From Gordionus sp. m RMFG-2023 (Eukaryota > Nematomorpha > Gordioida > Chordodea > Parachordodidae), in NCBI RefSeq assembly GCF_954871325.1, contig NC_088776.1, forward strand, positions 33,962,508 to 34,026,507: DNA of 64,000 nt, read 5' to 3'. This document shows, one piece after another, positions 41,126-54,900 of the stretch. Each line of letters starts with the position of its first letter. Positions within the stretch are counted from its first letter, which is position 1. Both the position numbers and the translations under genes were made by a program. Below the pieces are notes generated by a model. That model worked only from the letters and a program-made list of their open reading frames with translations. It was not told the origin of the DNA and ran no database searches.

Positions 41126-42234
41126 AAGCCAGGCTTGATTAAAAAATAAAGACTTAGAAATAACTGTGATTTGCATCCCCCCCCAAAAAAAAATAAATAA
41201 TTTTTTTCATTATTTTTATAAACAGGATTTTCGCCCACAAATAAAATATTAAAATCCTATAATTTTTTTTGCACCCCCAAAACAAATTCCATAAATACCG
41301 CTAAAGAAAAATTCTTGTTAAAGTTCCATTACACAGAAAAATTATGAAAATTTATTATCTCATTTAGCTGACAAGACAATGATAAATATTATATCAGAGA
41401 CTCTACCCTTAAGTAGTATACTGATGCAGAATAATATTCAAAGATTTTTAAATTGTTACAAAAAAATTGTATATATTTTGATCAGGATTTTTAACCTCCT
41501 CCTATTTTATGCTTAACTATGTTTTAGCACAATTTCATATATTTTTATTGAATGAATGTTAAAATACAAACATTTTTTGGAGACATAAATGCTATTTTGA
41601 ATTCTTATAATTTAAAAAAAAATTATTTGAAAACAAATTTATACTAATTAATAATATTAAATAAAAATTTTGATTATTGCATTGCAAGTTATATAGATAT
41701 TTATAGGAAAAATAAATATAGTTTATTTAAGGTAATTTTGCTTTATTTAAGAACTTTTCAAAGATTCTTATTAGTTAATTTAGTATTAGATCTTTAAATT
41801 CATAATTAATTTAAGATTAACTTAATATATACGCAAAGTGTAAAAGAAAATGTTGGACAACAAGATTGACATAGACATGGCTCAAACCCTATAGAAAGAA
41901 AATAAGATCTCAGAAAGCATTTACGTCCAACTATATATAATAAGCTTGTACTAAATATACGCATAACTGAAAATAAAGATAATATGTAATTAGTAATTTT
42001 AAAAAACTATTATAAAAAATAATTTAATAAGCTCAATATTATGTAGTAAAGTGTAACCCAACCAAAGATCGGTAAAAATTTGAAATAAAGTCAGCTGCCA
42101 CAAACTAGGAAATTCTTGCATTCGCCATTATATATACCAGATCGCATATATTTTCAGACCCCCCCCCCCTCCAGGAAAATGTATCGCGAGAAATTTTGAA
42201 AATATCTTAAATATTATGTATAACATAAATGCTA
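41126..42234. other. Intergenic, AT-rich
   Basis: Poly-C/A runs near 41177-41188 and a C run at 42158-42169, otherwise unassigned. Its last part may be the eroded left portion of the hAT fossil that continues after the MITE. Confidence 0.35.
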
Positions 42235-42242
42235 CTCAGTAG

Positions 42243-42627
42243 CAGGGATCCAAACCGAACCTGAACCGAACCATTAAACTGCTAAAAACCGGTATTTTTA
42301 TTGAACTTAAACCAAACCTAAACCGCTAAAAAAATTCTAGCCGAACCTAAACCGAACCGCTAAAATGGCTCTGAACCGGTTCGAGCCTCATGATGCTATG
42401 CCTATAAAATAATGTGTAAGTTATTACTAGTATATTGCAAAAATTTTAATTATATTCGAATTGTTTTAAAGATTATCATCAATCATATTTGATAGAAAAA
42501 GTGTTCAAACCGGTTTTTAGAGGTTCGAACCGAACCGATATTTTAATTTTTAACGAACCGAACCTAAACCTTTAACCGTTATTTTTATCCTAACCTGAAC
42601 CGATATTCGTTTCGGTTTGGATCCCTG
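42243..42627. repeat. hAT-type MITE, CAGGGATCCAAACCGAACC ends, perfect duplication
   Basis: A 385-bp element with inverted ends CAGGGATCCAAACCG and CGGTTTGGATCCCTG, rich in AACCGAACC subterminal repeats. Identical CTCAGTAG flanks it (42235-42242, 42628-42635). It inserted into an older hAT remnant just upstream of that element's dimerisation motif. Confidence 0.9.
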
Positions 42628-42635
42628 CTCAGTAG

Positions 42636-42915
42636 CCATCATCATGTATCTATGGCTTTTTTGAGGCCTCATTCCTTACACTAAAAAGAGTTCTATAGAG
42701 TAGAGAATCGATGAAAGATTGACGTAATCAAAATTTAGTATTAAAGGCATATGGAAAAAATATTATACAGAATCTAGCTTTTAATTCATTTGCTAAAATT
42801 TAAAAATTGTCTTTTGCAAACTAATAAAAATAGCAAAAAATGTATATGATTTGTTTTATTTCAAGGAAATATTTCCCCCCTCTTCTAGCTAAAACCTAGC
42901 TACGGCCCTGATCCA
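42636..42915 (+). mobile_element. hAT fossil, right portion
   Basis: Reads EASFLTLKRVL then ESMKD in + frames and ends CTAGCTACGGCCCTG. It is closely related to the C-terminal part of the element at 10083-11498 (EASFSTLKRVLS...ESMKDRKF). Its left end is not clear because the region is old and split by the MITE. Confidence 0.65.
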
Positions 42916-43690
42916 TTAAGAGGATTGAATGAATTTATTGTTAAATTCCATAATATATATTACTAAAATCTTATAAAAAAAATTGTTTTTTCGATTTCCT
43001 TTAAAAACAAATGATATATAATTATTAATTAATTATATATTTACATTGCATAAAATTTTATAAAGGATATAATATGAAATGAATGATTGATATAAGAGAA
43101 ATAAAATGATATTTCAAAAAATAAAATAAGATAAATAGGACAACGTTATAATAATATAACCATTTAACCTCCATTTAATTGTAAAAAAAATATATGATAA
43201 AATTATATTTCATTCACTAATTTTTATTTCAAATAGTAATTTATTTTTTTAAAATTTGATGTGATTTTCATTTACAAAAAAATAATATTCCTGCAATGTA
43301 AAAATAAAAAAAATTCTTTGTTTTTAAATTTAAAAAAAATGAAAGAAACTTAATATAGATACCTAATTAAAAAGAGTATATAGTTATTTATATATGTATG
43401 TTATACCTTTAGTATAATTTTTAAAATATAATGGCGAATGACTATATTAAAAATTTCAGATGAGTCAAAATGGGGATCTTGTGAAATAGATCAAATTTTT
43501 TTACCGTTACATCATATCTCCAAATTCAAAGAGATGAATAATCACAAATAATCTTTTTTTCAATAATTAAATAATTTTTTAAATATTATGAACAGTACGG
43601 CATTGATTATTATTCTTTGGCTATTTAAAGGTAAAAGAAAAGATAAATTATATAATTCAATTTTTATTGAAGAATAATTGGGTTAGTGTA
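42916..43690. other. Intergenic, AT-rich
   Basis: Nothing recognised. Confidence 0.4.
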
Positions 43691-43692
43691 TA

Positions 43693-43889
43693 TTAAATGT
43701 AATGTTGTTAAATGTCTATTTTAAAAAACGGCTAGCACAATATTCTAGATAAATATATTATGCTAGCCTCGTTTCATTAATTGATATCTAAACTTTTCTA
43801 CCTTCTACGAGAAAAATATCCAGGCTCGTGTTATACTTTTAGCCAAAATATTGGGTTAGCCGTTTAACAACACTAATTAGATACCGTGT
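43693..43889. repeat. MITE with TTGTTAAACGGCTAAC ends, second copy
   Basis: The left AATGTTGTTAAATG...ACGGCTAGCACAATATT faces the right AATATTGGGTTAGCCGTTTAACAACACT. Same family as 27645-27842. Confidence 0.7.
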
Positions 43890-44720
43890 AGGCTACTTCA
43901 TGAAATGATGGGTTAATATGCAAATTGGACTCAGGGTTATAAGTGGCATTATAGTGAGGGTTGCCTTTTTTTCAAAGGTTTTACTAAACTCTAATGACTA
44001 ATTTTTTACCAAAAATATATAGCTAGAGCTACATAATGTCTATGCGACTTAAATGTCTGCAAAAGGAGAGCTCTCTGACAGCTCATTGAAACAATTTAAA
44101 TGGGGGAAAAGGGGGGGGGGTCGGATTTTTTAAAGAAAAATATGAGCCGTCGAAAGAGTTAAATATTTTAGACCAATGGTTAAGCGGGCCTATGGGTTAA
44201 AACCCCGTCCATTGCAGACTTCTAATGCAACTAACTTTTTTTATTTGACAGCATATAGATTCTATAAATACATCGTATAATTTAAATCCAAAAGCATTAA
44301 AATTTCCCATTAAAAAGCAATATTTTCTTTATATTATATATAATATAAATAACCCTTTTGCCTTAAAGAATGTAGATATGTTTTGAACAAAAAATAAGTT
44401 AAAACTACTTTAAAATAATGTAGTAATAGCAAAATGTTTGGATAGACTACTTTTCTGAGGGGCAAAACAAGATACAACTGTAGCATAATTAGTAAGGAGC
44501 GCATATGCTCCCTGAAAACTTTAAAGAGCCCCTTAGTGTTGAGTGAATTTTTTTAGAGTTGGCCTTTTTTTAACAATTTATGGTAGAATTACTTTTTTTG
44601 GTGCTAATTGTAGATAAAATTCTTTTATACTCATTTTAAATAGAATTCCCTCCCTTTTTGCCTATGTTAGGAATTTATAAAAGTGTCCCCCTTAAGTTCA
44701 TACAGGCTAAATCATCCCCA
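43890..44720. other. Intergenic, unassigned
   Basis: Contains a G run at 44110-44120. No exon was found, although the 5' exons of the kinase gene must lie somewhere upstream of 48817. Confidence 0.35.
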
Positions 44721-45009
44721 TATATGACCAGGGTTGCCATGTCTCCTCCCATCAGCGGGAGACTCCCGCAATTTTTTAGTTTACACGCAGACATCTCTCT
44801 CCCGCAAAACTACCGCAATTGGAAATCTCCCGCAAAAATTTACCGCGATTTTTTAATTTCTCCCGCAATTTTTTTAAAAAGTATTTTAACATTTTTATAT
44901 ATAAATAATAATTTTGAGAGACATTAACTGATGATTTCTATATTTTTAAAATAATTTTAAATATTTATTCAAAAAATCCTGTTTTATTTTTATCCAATAA
45001 GAAATCGAC

Positions 45010-46660
45010 ATCATTTCATTCATATAAGTTAGTACAGGGGAGTATATCAACATCGATTGCAATACAAAAATATTCTCAAATAATAAATAATACAGATGCA
45101 ACTACATTTGCGGAAATCGTACACATCTATCATGTAGTTCAACATTCACAGAGCTATATCATCACAATGTGGGTCGAATCTTTTTCTCATGATATATAAC
45201 GACTCCAATATAAGTGCAAACCTTACTTGTGGCAGAACAAAAATGAGCAAGGCTATCACAAGTGTTTTAGTACCTGAATCCTAGAGGTCAATTCTAAACG
45301 ATTTGAAAGATGGGCATCCATATTCAATTCTAACAGATGCATCTAATAAGGGAAATATTAAAACATTTCCCTTGATCCTTCGCTATTTCAACAAGAATAA
45401 GAACATTTCCATAAAGTTAAAATTTTTCCTCGGATAGTGAAAAATCCAACGATGTAGCTAACCACATAATGGTAAATATAGCTGATTCAGGGTTATCAAT
45501 GATTTGCATGTCAGCTTTCTGCGCTGATAAGGCCTCTGTAAATTTTGGCAAAAACCAAAGTTACCGAATTGAGGCAGCACAATAATGAATTAATACCAAT
45601 TGGCTGTATATGCTATATACTACATAATTCTTACAAGAAGGCAATAAATGTACTATCTGTGGATGTCGAAATAATTGTGATGAAATGTTTTAACGAATTT
45701 AGTCATCAACTAAAAGTGTTAATGAATTAAAAGAGTTGGTAAAGTGGGCTGACTTGGAATGGTGTCAGTTGTTGCGATATATACCTATCAGGTGGTTGTC
45801 ATTAATACCTGCCATCGATAGAATTTTAAAATTTTATTAAAAAAATACTTTTCTTAAATAAAGATTTTAAAAACTGTCCTAAAATTTTGAAAATTTTTTA
45901 CGAGTTTGAAATGGCAGAAGCATATTTGGGATTCGTTTCACATGTAGGAAATCTACTTCATGCAGTTAATATTCAGTTGCAATCAGAATATTCTTTATAA
46001 AAAAGATTCACAAAATCACGCTACAGTTCTGTTCATCTGTTCAGTGAAAAATTGATAATAAATTTTATGGCGCTATTGCTAAAAATATTATATTAAAATG
46101 TTCAAATAATACTCAAATTAATACATTTTTAAATGAAGCAGATATTTTTATTAAGACAATTTTAGAATATTTACAATCAAAATTTGATTTTAATAACTAA
46201 ATGTATAAATATTATGTATGACCTTGGAACAGAAACCATCAATTGATGGTTTTTATAATTTAATAAATATATTAAAAATACCGAAAGACATTGATGTCTT
46301 GTTTGAGGAGATTGTAATTCTCTCTATTTTTTATGATTCGTCAAAATACTTAAAGTTTGATAATCTAAAAGCAGAGGAGAAATGGGTAGAATTTTTTCGT
46401 AACAACGATAAATCCCCATGCTTAGAAAAAATATGCGAGTATGTCTTCTCCTTATTTCATTCTAATGCCTCATCCGAGCCCATTTTAGCCTAATGAGGAC
46501 TGCCTGGGAAAAGGAGAGAAATAGGATTGCTTTAACAACAGTAGAGGCCGAGCTAATGGTTAAACAAATATATAATATGTCATGCCAGGAATTTTATAAA
46601 TATCTCAATAACGACGGTAAACATTTAGTTCTATTATTTAAATCTCAAATAAAATATAAT
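45010..46660 (+). pseudogene. hAT transposase of element D, broken
   Basis: Blocks in order: LVQGSISTSIAIQKYS, DATTFAEIVHIYHVVQHSQS, TKVTELRQHNNELIPIGCIC, AEAYLGFVSHVGNLLHAVNI, MTLEQKPSIDGFYNLINILK, then KWVEFFRNNDKSPCLEKICE and YVFSLFHSNASSE, the dimerisation motif. Several stops and frameshifts separate them, and near the motif a deletion-type change turns SSERI into SSEPI. Confidence 0.78.
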
Positions 46661-46667
46661 TAAGTTT

Positions 46668-47461
46668 TAGCAATGTCGCCATAAAATTTATTGTCAATTT
46701 TTAACTGTAAAGATGAACACATCTGCAGCATAATTTTGTGAATCTTTGTTAAGATTCTTCTGATTGCAACTACACATTAACAGCATGTAGTAGATTTCCT
46801 ACATGTGAAATCATTCCTAAATATACCTCTGCCATTCATTATTGAAAAAAAAATTTCAAAATATTAGGACAGCTTTTATAATCTTTATTTAAGAAATATT
46901 TTTTTAAAGGTTTATAAAATTTTAAAATTCCGATGGCGGGTATTAGGAACATATCGTAACCAACATTGTGCTGACTCAATTCTGTAAATACACTCTGTTT
47001 TTACCAAATTTACTGAGGCATTATCAGATCAGAAGGCTGACATGCAATTTATTGATAATCTCGAATCTGCTATATTGACCATTATATGGTTAGCTATATC
47101 TTTGGATTTTTCACTATTTGAGGGGAAAAAATTTAATAGTTTTATTGAAACGACCTTAATTTTGATGAAATAGCGAAGGATCAAGGGATGCATCTGTTAG
47201 AATTGCATATGTATGCCCATTTTTCAAATCGTCAAGAATTGACCTCCTGGATTTTGGTCATAAAACATTGATGATAGCCTTGCTCATTTTTATTCTACAA
47301 GTATAGTTTTCATTTATATTAGAGTCGTTAAATATTATGGGAAAAAGATTCTACCAACATTGTGATGATAAGTATCTCTGTGAATGTTGTACTACAAGAT
47401 AAGTGATTAGAATTGTCGCAACTGTAGTTTTATCTGTATTATTTCTTATTTTTGGAATACC
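46668..47461 (-). repeat. Inverted duplicate of the transposase N-terminal and middle region
   Basis: Reverse complement of about 45066-46085, with matching landmarks such as the ATGGCAGA(A/G)G start of the YLG block and the ATAATACAGAT(G/A)CAACTAC segment. It makes element D a foldback. Confidence 0.8.
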
Positions 47462-47877
47462 TTATTACGTATTTAAACGTGATAGGTGATAATTAAGTGC
47501 CTATCCCTATAATGTTATACACACACATATGGTAGATTTCCAATTGCGGTCGTTTTGCGGGACATTCGCATAAAATATACTTTTAATTGTAAAATTAAAA
47601 TCGTTTTTTTTATAAAATTTTATCTTGTTTACATTCTTTTAAATTTAAAAAAAATCTTTGGTTTTTTTTTATAAATTTATATATTTTAATAAATCAGACT
47701 TTGTATTTATATAAACTAAATAAAAAATAATAGGCGGATAATTAAGTCAATTCAAAATCCCGGCCGAAAATTTTTTAGTAATTTTTATATTTCTACCGCA
47801 ATTTTCATATTTCTCCCACATAATACCAAATTTCTCCCGCAATTTGAAAATTTTGACCTGGCAACCCTGTATATGAC

Positions 47878-48816
47878 TCATGTTACCCCGGAAATAAAAT
47901 TCAATAAAATAAAATTATGAAAAACATATTATAATTTTGCTTAAGTATCAGTCACAATATTACCCATCTCACTTTAAAAATAATTAATTTAATTACCGAT
48001 AATTTTATTAACGTTTGTCTTTGGGGTCAAACCATAACCCCCGTTAATAATTATTTCTACCAATGGCAACTCAACTAATTTTTAACCGAGAGGTGAAATC
48101 TTTTCAATAAACAGCTTTATAACTATTTTTAAAAATAATTTAAGTAACATATTTATGAATTTAAAAACTTATAACATACTTGATAATTATAGTTAATTTA
48201 AGCTAAAATATATATTCCTTTAACCCTTTAAAAAATTATCTTTGAATGCATACCCTCGATTTAATTACCTATTTTTCATGGTTAGAGATGATTAAATCAT
48301 AAATCTAGTTAATCTATTATTTTTAATATTTGAGTAGGAAAGAAATGAAGACCATTCAATAAATAGTGAATTATGTAAGTGGATGATTTGTTAACTTATT
48401 TTGACATATGTTTCGTTTTAAGTTTTAATTACACCATTATTAGTAATTTTTTTTATTCATATGAAAAAATACAATATGAATTAGAACTTAGAAAACTTTC
48501 ACAATAACCTTTTTAATATTTTTATCTCAAATCTTTATAATAATTCAAATATTCGTTGTTTGGCTTGTAAAATTCAGTAATATATACCTTAACTTTAACC
48601 TTATAAAAAACTACAGTTACTAAAAATATTTATAAAAATTTACCACTCGTCTAATTTATGTTCTTAACTTATTAACTTGATGGTTTAGTTTAATATGAAC
48701 AACATTTAGGTCTCGAAAAATTGGATAAAATAAAACTTTTTATTAGGATATTTAAATTTTTTTTAGAAAATTTAGTTAATACAAAAATAAAATTTTATTT
48801 AAAAAGTTTGTTGCAG
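47878..48816. other. Region upstream of the first visible kinase-gene exon
   Basis: AT-rich. No signal-peptide exon with the required phase was recognised. Confidence 0.35.
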
Positions 48817-48959
48817 CTATTTAGAATGGGAAACCTCGATAAACCCTTTTAAAAATATTACGATAGTTCAAGGAGGATCCGTCTACTTAACTTGCAACAG
48901 TTCATTTGACGCCCCATACATTCGTTGGATTCACGATGGAAAATTCTTATTGAAACAGG
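48817..48959 (+). CDS. Kinase gene exon: first half of Ig-like domain 1
   Basis: Acceptor TTGTTGCAG, donor CAGG|GTTAGA. Reads YLEWETSINPFKNITIVQGG then SVYLTCNSSFDAPYIRWIHD and GKFLLKQ. It has the first Ig Cys (YLTC) and the core Trp (IRW). The Ig fold continues in the next exon. There are potential N-glycosylation sites at NIT and NSS. Confidence 0.88.
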
Positions 48960-51900
48960 GTTAGACATGTTTATGAATACAAAAAATGATTTATTTTCTT
49001 TTCCCAAATATATTTTATTCTACAGATTTATTTTAGTCTCTAATATACTTATAAAACTACAATAAATCACTTTTTTCCATACCTGAATGCTGTTCAAATA
49101 TTTTTTTAAGGTATAGTATATTCGCATGATGGGATCATTGGAACAACCTTTATCATCATTTCCAAATTTATTTTGAATATAATTATCAAAAATCGATAGT
49201 ATATTTTAGACGTTAAAATAAAAAGGAAATAATAAGGTTGTGATTGGAGCTCTATTTATAGCTGAAATGTTGATTACAACCTTTTTTCCTAATTATTAGT
49301 TTACAAATATTTTAATTGTAACATTTTGACAAAAAAGAAGAAAATTAAAAAAAAGGAAAGAAAAGAAAAGAAAAGAAAGATTGATAGAAAATTTCTAAAC
49401 CATTATTTAAAAATATAATTTATAACATTTTCATTATAATTTTCATTATAATTTTTTTAAAAAAAATAAATTTTGTATAAAAACCAGATATTGAATTTAC
49501 TTTTTCTAACAGATTTTTATAAAACAAACTCATAATCTCTCTAACCTAAATACTAAACATCAAAATTATCAATCCGATTCCTAATATTGATGAATGTAAT
49601 GGAGCTAATATAGTTGTTAAAAGAGGGTTATCAATTTAAATTTCTTATTTGTAATCCTAAAATTTATTAATAAAAATGATAAAACCTATGCTTAAAACAT
49701 TATTATTAACAATAAACACACTGTTCTTGAGATTAAAAATTGTAAAATATTTCTATATTTTTTTTAAAAAATAACTCAAAGCGTTCTACATTTAAGTTAA
49801 TATAAAAAAAAACAAGCAAGCTTAAATTATTTAAGCCTACCTGATTTCTTAATATTCACTTCTTTAGAATCGTTTAAATTTCTATGTCCAAATTTTTTTT
49901 TTTACAATTTCGAAAAATTTAATGAAACAATAATAAATAAGTTTTTCCCATTAAAAAAAATCGTTCACAACATTTTTCAAAGATTTTCAGAAAGCTTGAA
50001 CAATTTAACATACGATTTCAATTTATAGATTTTTAAAAATTTGAGATATCCAGGTTGTTAACTTTTGTTGGTTAAACTAGATTTTTGAGAACATAGATGT
50101 TGAGTGCTAATTGTATTATTTTACAGATTATCAACTGATACCTATTTGTTTTTAATTTTATTTTTATTATTCTAATAAGACAAGCACACTAACCTTTTAT
50201 AGTGTTGTGCTTGTGCAGTTTTAATGAAAAACATTTCCATTTTTTAATTAGTTTAAATAAAATGATTAAACTTGCAAAAATTGATAAGAATATATAAATA
50301 TGTTATTGTAAGAATTCTTAACTCAATTTTATTTGCAAATTAATTAAAAATATGAAAATGTTTTGCATCAAATCTGCACAACACTATATATTAAAATAAA
50401 AAAATTGATTAATTTCTAAACATCCAAAATTATAATCCAATCTCGAAAGATCTATCTGACATTATACTCTAATGGAAATATTTTGGTGTCATTACGTCAT
50501 ATTATAAATATTTTGTAAAATTTATTTGCCACGATTAGATAGCTAACGGTAAATATTCACAGATTAGATCATGATATTTTACAATTTAAAATGACATATA
50601 TAACTCATATAAAAAATTGTTTATTTACAATTAGATTTTGTTAAAAAAAATATTTTAAGAAACTATCGTCTATTTCCCATTCATTATTCGTCGAGTTGTT
50701 TTTAAAAAAAGAGTGAAATGAAAGGTAATCAAATGTCAATTTTCAAAATTTTTATATATAAAATAGAAGCAAATATACTAACAGTGAAATTCAAGAAAGA
50801 AATAAAATAATTAATAATATTCCTGATATAATCCTATGTAACAATTTTGAAATATTTGTGACAATTCTGACTGACCACAAAAAAACATAAATTTTTTTTT
50901 AAAGCGATCCAATTTTTTAATAATTGAAATACAGAATGCTGCTATACCAGTTTAAGTTAAATTTAAAGAAAATTCTTATAAAATGAAATTCAATTAAGTT
51001 AAAAAAAAAATTTGGAATTTATCTTTCATATTATATAAAAACAAAAGAATAAAATAATATACTCATTTCTCAAAAATGAACACACAAAAAATTATCATAT
51101 AAATTAAATTTTTTTTATTTCGGATTTAAAAAAAATTGATATTATCTTCAAGATTATATAACAACATTTAGTTTAATTTTTACTCGATATATTAAATATT
51201 TGAGATTATGATTTAGTTTAAAGATATAGTATAATGGGTATAAATCTTGTAGGACTTAAATTCTGACATTAAAAATTTTAAAATTCATTAAGAGGTCTAA
51301 ATTAACCTTTTTAACATTATAAGACAGCAATAATGTAAAATATAACGTGACTAAGTCAGATATCAAGTAAATTAAAGCTATGAACCGTTTAAAGCTTTGA
51401 GATAAAAGAGAAATAAAGATAATGTTATTTTAAAGGCCTTATAAAGAATATTTTTATAAAATAGGTATGAACCATATTGTAACGTCTACGGGCCACTTGT
51501 TTATTCGCGATATTAAACAAGGACACTCTGGTGAGTACAATTGCGTAGCGGTCGACGCAAGCCACGAAGACATCTCTAAACCAATAACTATCAACGTCCA
51601 GAGTATGTATAATGTATTTTAAATAAAAAATTTGGCGCCATTAAATTAATATTCTCTGTTCTCCTAAGATATAAATCCTTTTTCTCAAGCATCCTCAAGA
51701 TCGATCTTCTTCATCCCCTGAGGCCACATTATCGCAAAAATGGAAAAAATCCTAAATCTCCATATGATTGCTTCTTATTACATTTTTCAATTCCTTTTTT
51801 CATCTGCTTATCGCCCTTCCTTCTCAACTCACATGTTGCAGAACCATCTTAACTCTAACTCCCCTCTTTAACTTGTTATAAGATGAGTAGTGATATTAAA

Positions 51901-54900
51901 TGGCTTATTTTGAGCCAATTTTTAAAATCGGCTCACTTAATATTTTATAAGGAAAACTATTAAGCAAGCCTTAAGATTTTGCTCATCTCTAGTAAACTTG
52001 ATACATTTAGCAATCTAAAAATCATATCAGCGGTCTGATCATAAATTACTAGCTACTCCATCCCAAGAACCTTGAGCTAAAGAACAACTCTGCAGTCCAA
52101 ATATAGTAGTGGTGGCTCTCCCCGTTACTTCTTATGAAATTCCATATTCGCAAGAGTCAATTGACCCCTTAGCATATCTAATCCTTGGAATTTTTTAACG
52201 ATAAACGCTGTTCCTTTTTTTAGGATTTCCTCTATGTAAATCCTATTATGTTGAAAACATAAATAGGAAAGTTCTATCAGCATTTAAGTCTATTAAATTA
52301 GTGTAATACTCATATTCCCCGTGACCTCATTTTTACATCGTTGGCAAAGATTTGGGAAAACTCTTCTTAGTATAAACTGACGTTACTAAGGCAAGTTTTA
52401 CCTAACAAGACAATAGGTATTTATACAAATTCATGTATTTCTCTGTTTAGCACCCCATAGTTTATATTGTATATAATGACAATATTTATTATTATAGTAT
52501 ACTTTTTTTTATATAAACAGATTTTTAAATCTAAAAATATTCATTGTATTTTTTTTATCTATATTGAAGTTATTTTGATGTGACTCAGGAACTCGGATCA
52601 AGGGCATTGCGCCCTGTACCGTTTCCATCCAAATGTCTTCGTGGGAAAAATATCTATTTTATTATTTCATTTCTATTTTACTAAAATATATAGAATATTT
52701 ATTAATTAATCTTTATAATATAAATCAATTCAATTATTACATCTAAACATTAATATAAAGATATAATTTAAATTAGTGTGGTGGTGTTATTAGTCTTTAT
52801 GTCAAGCATCTTTTATCACTAACTTGGTAACAGAATAGTAAGTGATATGACCAAAATTTATCCGTGGGGGGGGGATGGTAAATTGGCTGAACAATTAGAA
52901 GTACTAATTCTATAAATAATGCTAATATTTTGTGCGTTATTCTTGCCTATGAGTGTTCTAAGCAGTATAGTAGCCAGTATAAAGGGGGAAAAAATACTAC
53001 TAGCAAAACTTTGGCCATTACGATTATAAGGCAACTGAAACCATTTATTCTGATAATTTTATAAATGTTTAGTACTTAATTATATATTATTTTAATCAAT
53101 TTGGTAGACAGTTTTGAGAAAAAAGTTATTGCAAAATAAGAAAAAATTGGCATCATGCAAGATTAGAAAATATAGAAGAACTATATAACTGATTTACGTT
53201 AATATTTAGTGCCTAACAAGAAATTGATATTTATATTTATAGGGGCCTCTTGTGCCCTCTCAGAGGCTCTTTGATTTTTGAAAAATTGCTTGGTTCACTC
53301 GCGCTGTGGATATAGCGGGAGTTTATGTTATGCATCTGGTATAGGAACCTTCTGCATTTCCGGTTCCTGGATTTATGGAGCTTATACAATATACATTTTT
53401 TGATATTAGCATAAATTCTTTATTACATATGCGGCAATTAAAAAAGGAATATCTAAAATTTATTTTATATTTTAAACATAATTTATATTAAATTCCTTGT
53501 TTTTGAAATAAAAAATAATCTATGAAAGGAATAAGTCATTGAAGTAGGAAGGAAAGATAAGCGAAAAAAATAGAGATCTTAAGTTATTAATTTGACTAAG
53601 ACACTAGAAATTGGTAATAAAATACCTTATCTGCCAAAATAAATAATAAATTTGCTTATCATTTAAGTAAAACCCAATCTTATTTAGACAGACAAAATAT
53701 ATTGCAAACAAATATTTTATTAAATTATTTATAAACAAATATTGATATTTACTATAAGATCAAGATGGTAAATGTAAGGGCTAAAGCTAATTAGCCATGA
53801 CCATAAAATCGGCCAGAACGTTTTGTCAAAGTGATTTTTGGTTGTTACCAGCTTTCCAAAAAAAAAAACTAATGAATTAATATTTTTATATAATATAATA
53901 TTTTAAAAAAAACTATTCGGATCCCTATTTTATTAATCGTAAATAGAAAACAAACTGGTTTAATTTTAATAACGATTAAATTCTTGATATGTGATTCCGG
54001 ATTGTTATTTTTAAAATATTATATTATATAAAAAAAATGAATTCGTTAGTATTTTTTTTAGAAAGCTGGTGATATCCAAAAACCGGTTGGAAAAAACTTT
54101 CTGTCTGGAAATGGACAAAGTCTGGTCAACTCTAAACAAATTTAATTTGCTAATAAATTTACTAATATATCCCCTCCCCCCTCCCCAATATATAAATGAT
54201 AGATGAGGTTGAAATAATCGAAGGTCCAGAAGATAGAAATGTATCGTATGGTCACATTGTAACTGCTTATTGTGTTGCAACCGGTGAGCCCCCACCCATC
54301 ATTTATTGGGTCAAAAATGGAAATCAAGTAAAATGATCAATTTCAATTAATATTTGCTACATTATATTAGAAATTTCAAAGGTTTGAATTATTTTTAATT
54401 TTCTAAAACAAATTATTGCATTGTTGTTAGATAAATTGCCGGATATGTCTTTGAACTTAACTGACTTATTCATTATTATTTTTGATATCATTTACTAATT
54501 TTGAGGAAAAGAGTATGTTAATTTTTATTTATTAAAAAAATATCTGTAAAATAATAGTCAGAGACTCACAGAGATCGAATTTTTAGGTCCGGATTAAATT
54601 AATGAATTTATTTCCAAGCCGGGTCGGACCGGATTAAATTTTTCGCCCGGCCCATATTTTTACAATTTTGCCTAATTTTTAGGGCTAATCAAAATTTTCT
54701 CGAAAATAATTAATACTGGTCTCAAGCCCTACTAATTGTGGCTGTATTTTGAATAATATTAAATTTATGCCAAACCGATAATATAAAAATTTGAAAATTT
54801 CATTTTATGAAAAAGTTATTAATAAACTTAACGAATCTTGAAAATCAACTTAAACCCTTTTTTCTAACTTTTATACGTTTAAATTTAAAACAACATTTGC

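Larger units (their letters stand above)
44729..47869 (+). mobile_element. hAT foldback element D
   Basis: Ends CAGGGTTGCCATGTC and GACCTGGCAACCCTG with perfect TATATGAC duplications (44721-44728, 47870-47877). Same family as element C but in opposite orientation. The + strand carries N-terminal, middle and C-terminal transposase remnants (45010-46660). An inverted copy of the N-terminal and middle parts follows (46668-47461 matches 45066-46085). Frames are broken. Confidence 0.87.

Noticed and set aside
54011-54327. Minus-strand frames of 94 and 61 residues
   Set aside because: They overlap the Ig-domain exon on the opposite strand and are its shadow.
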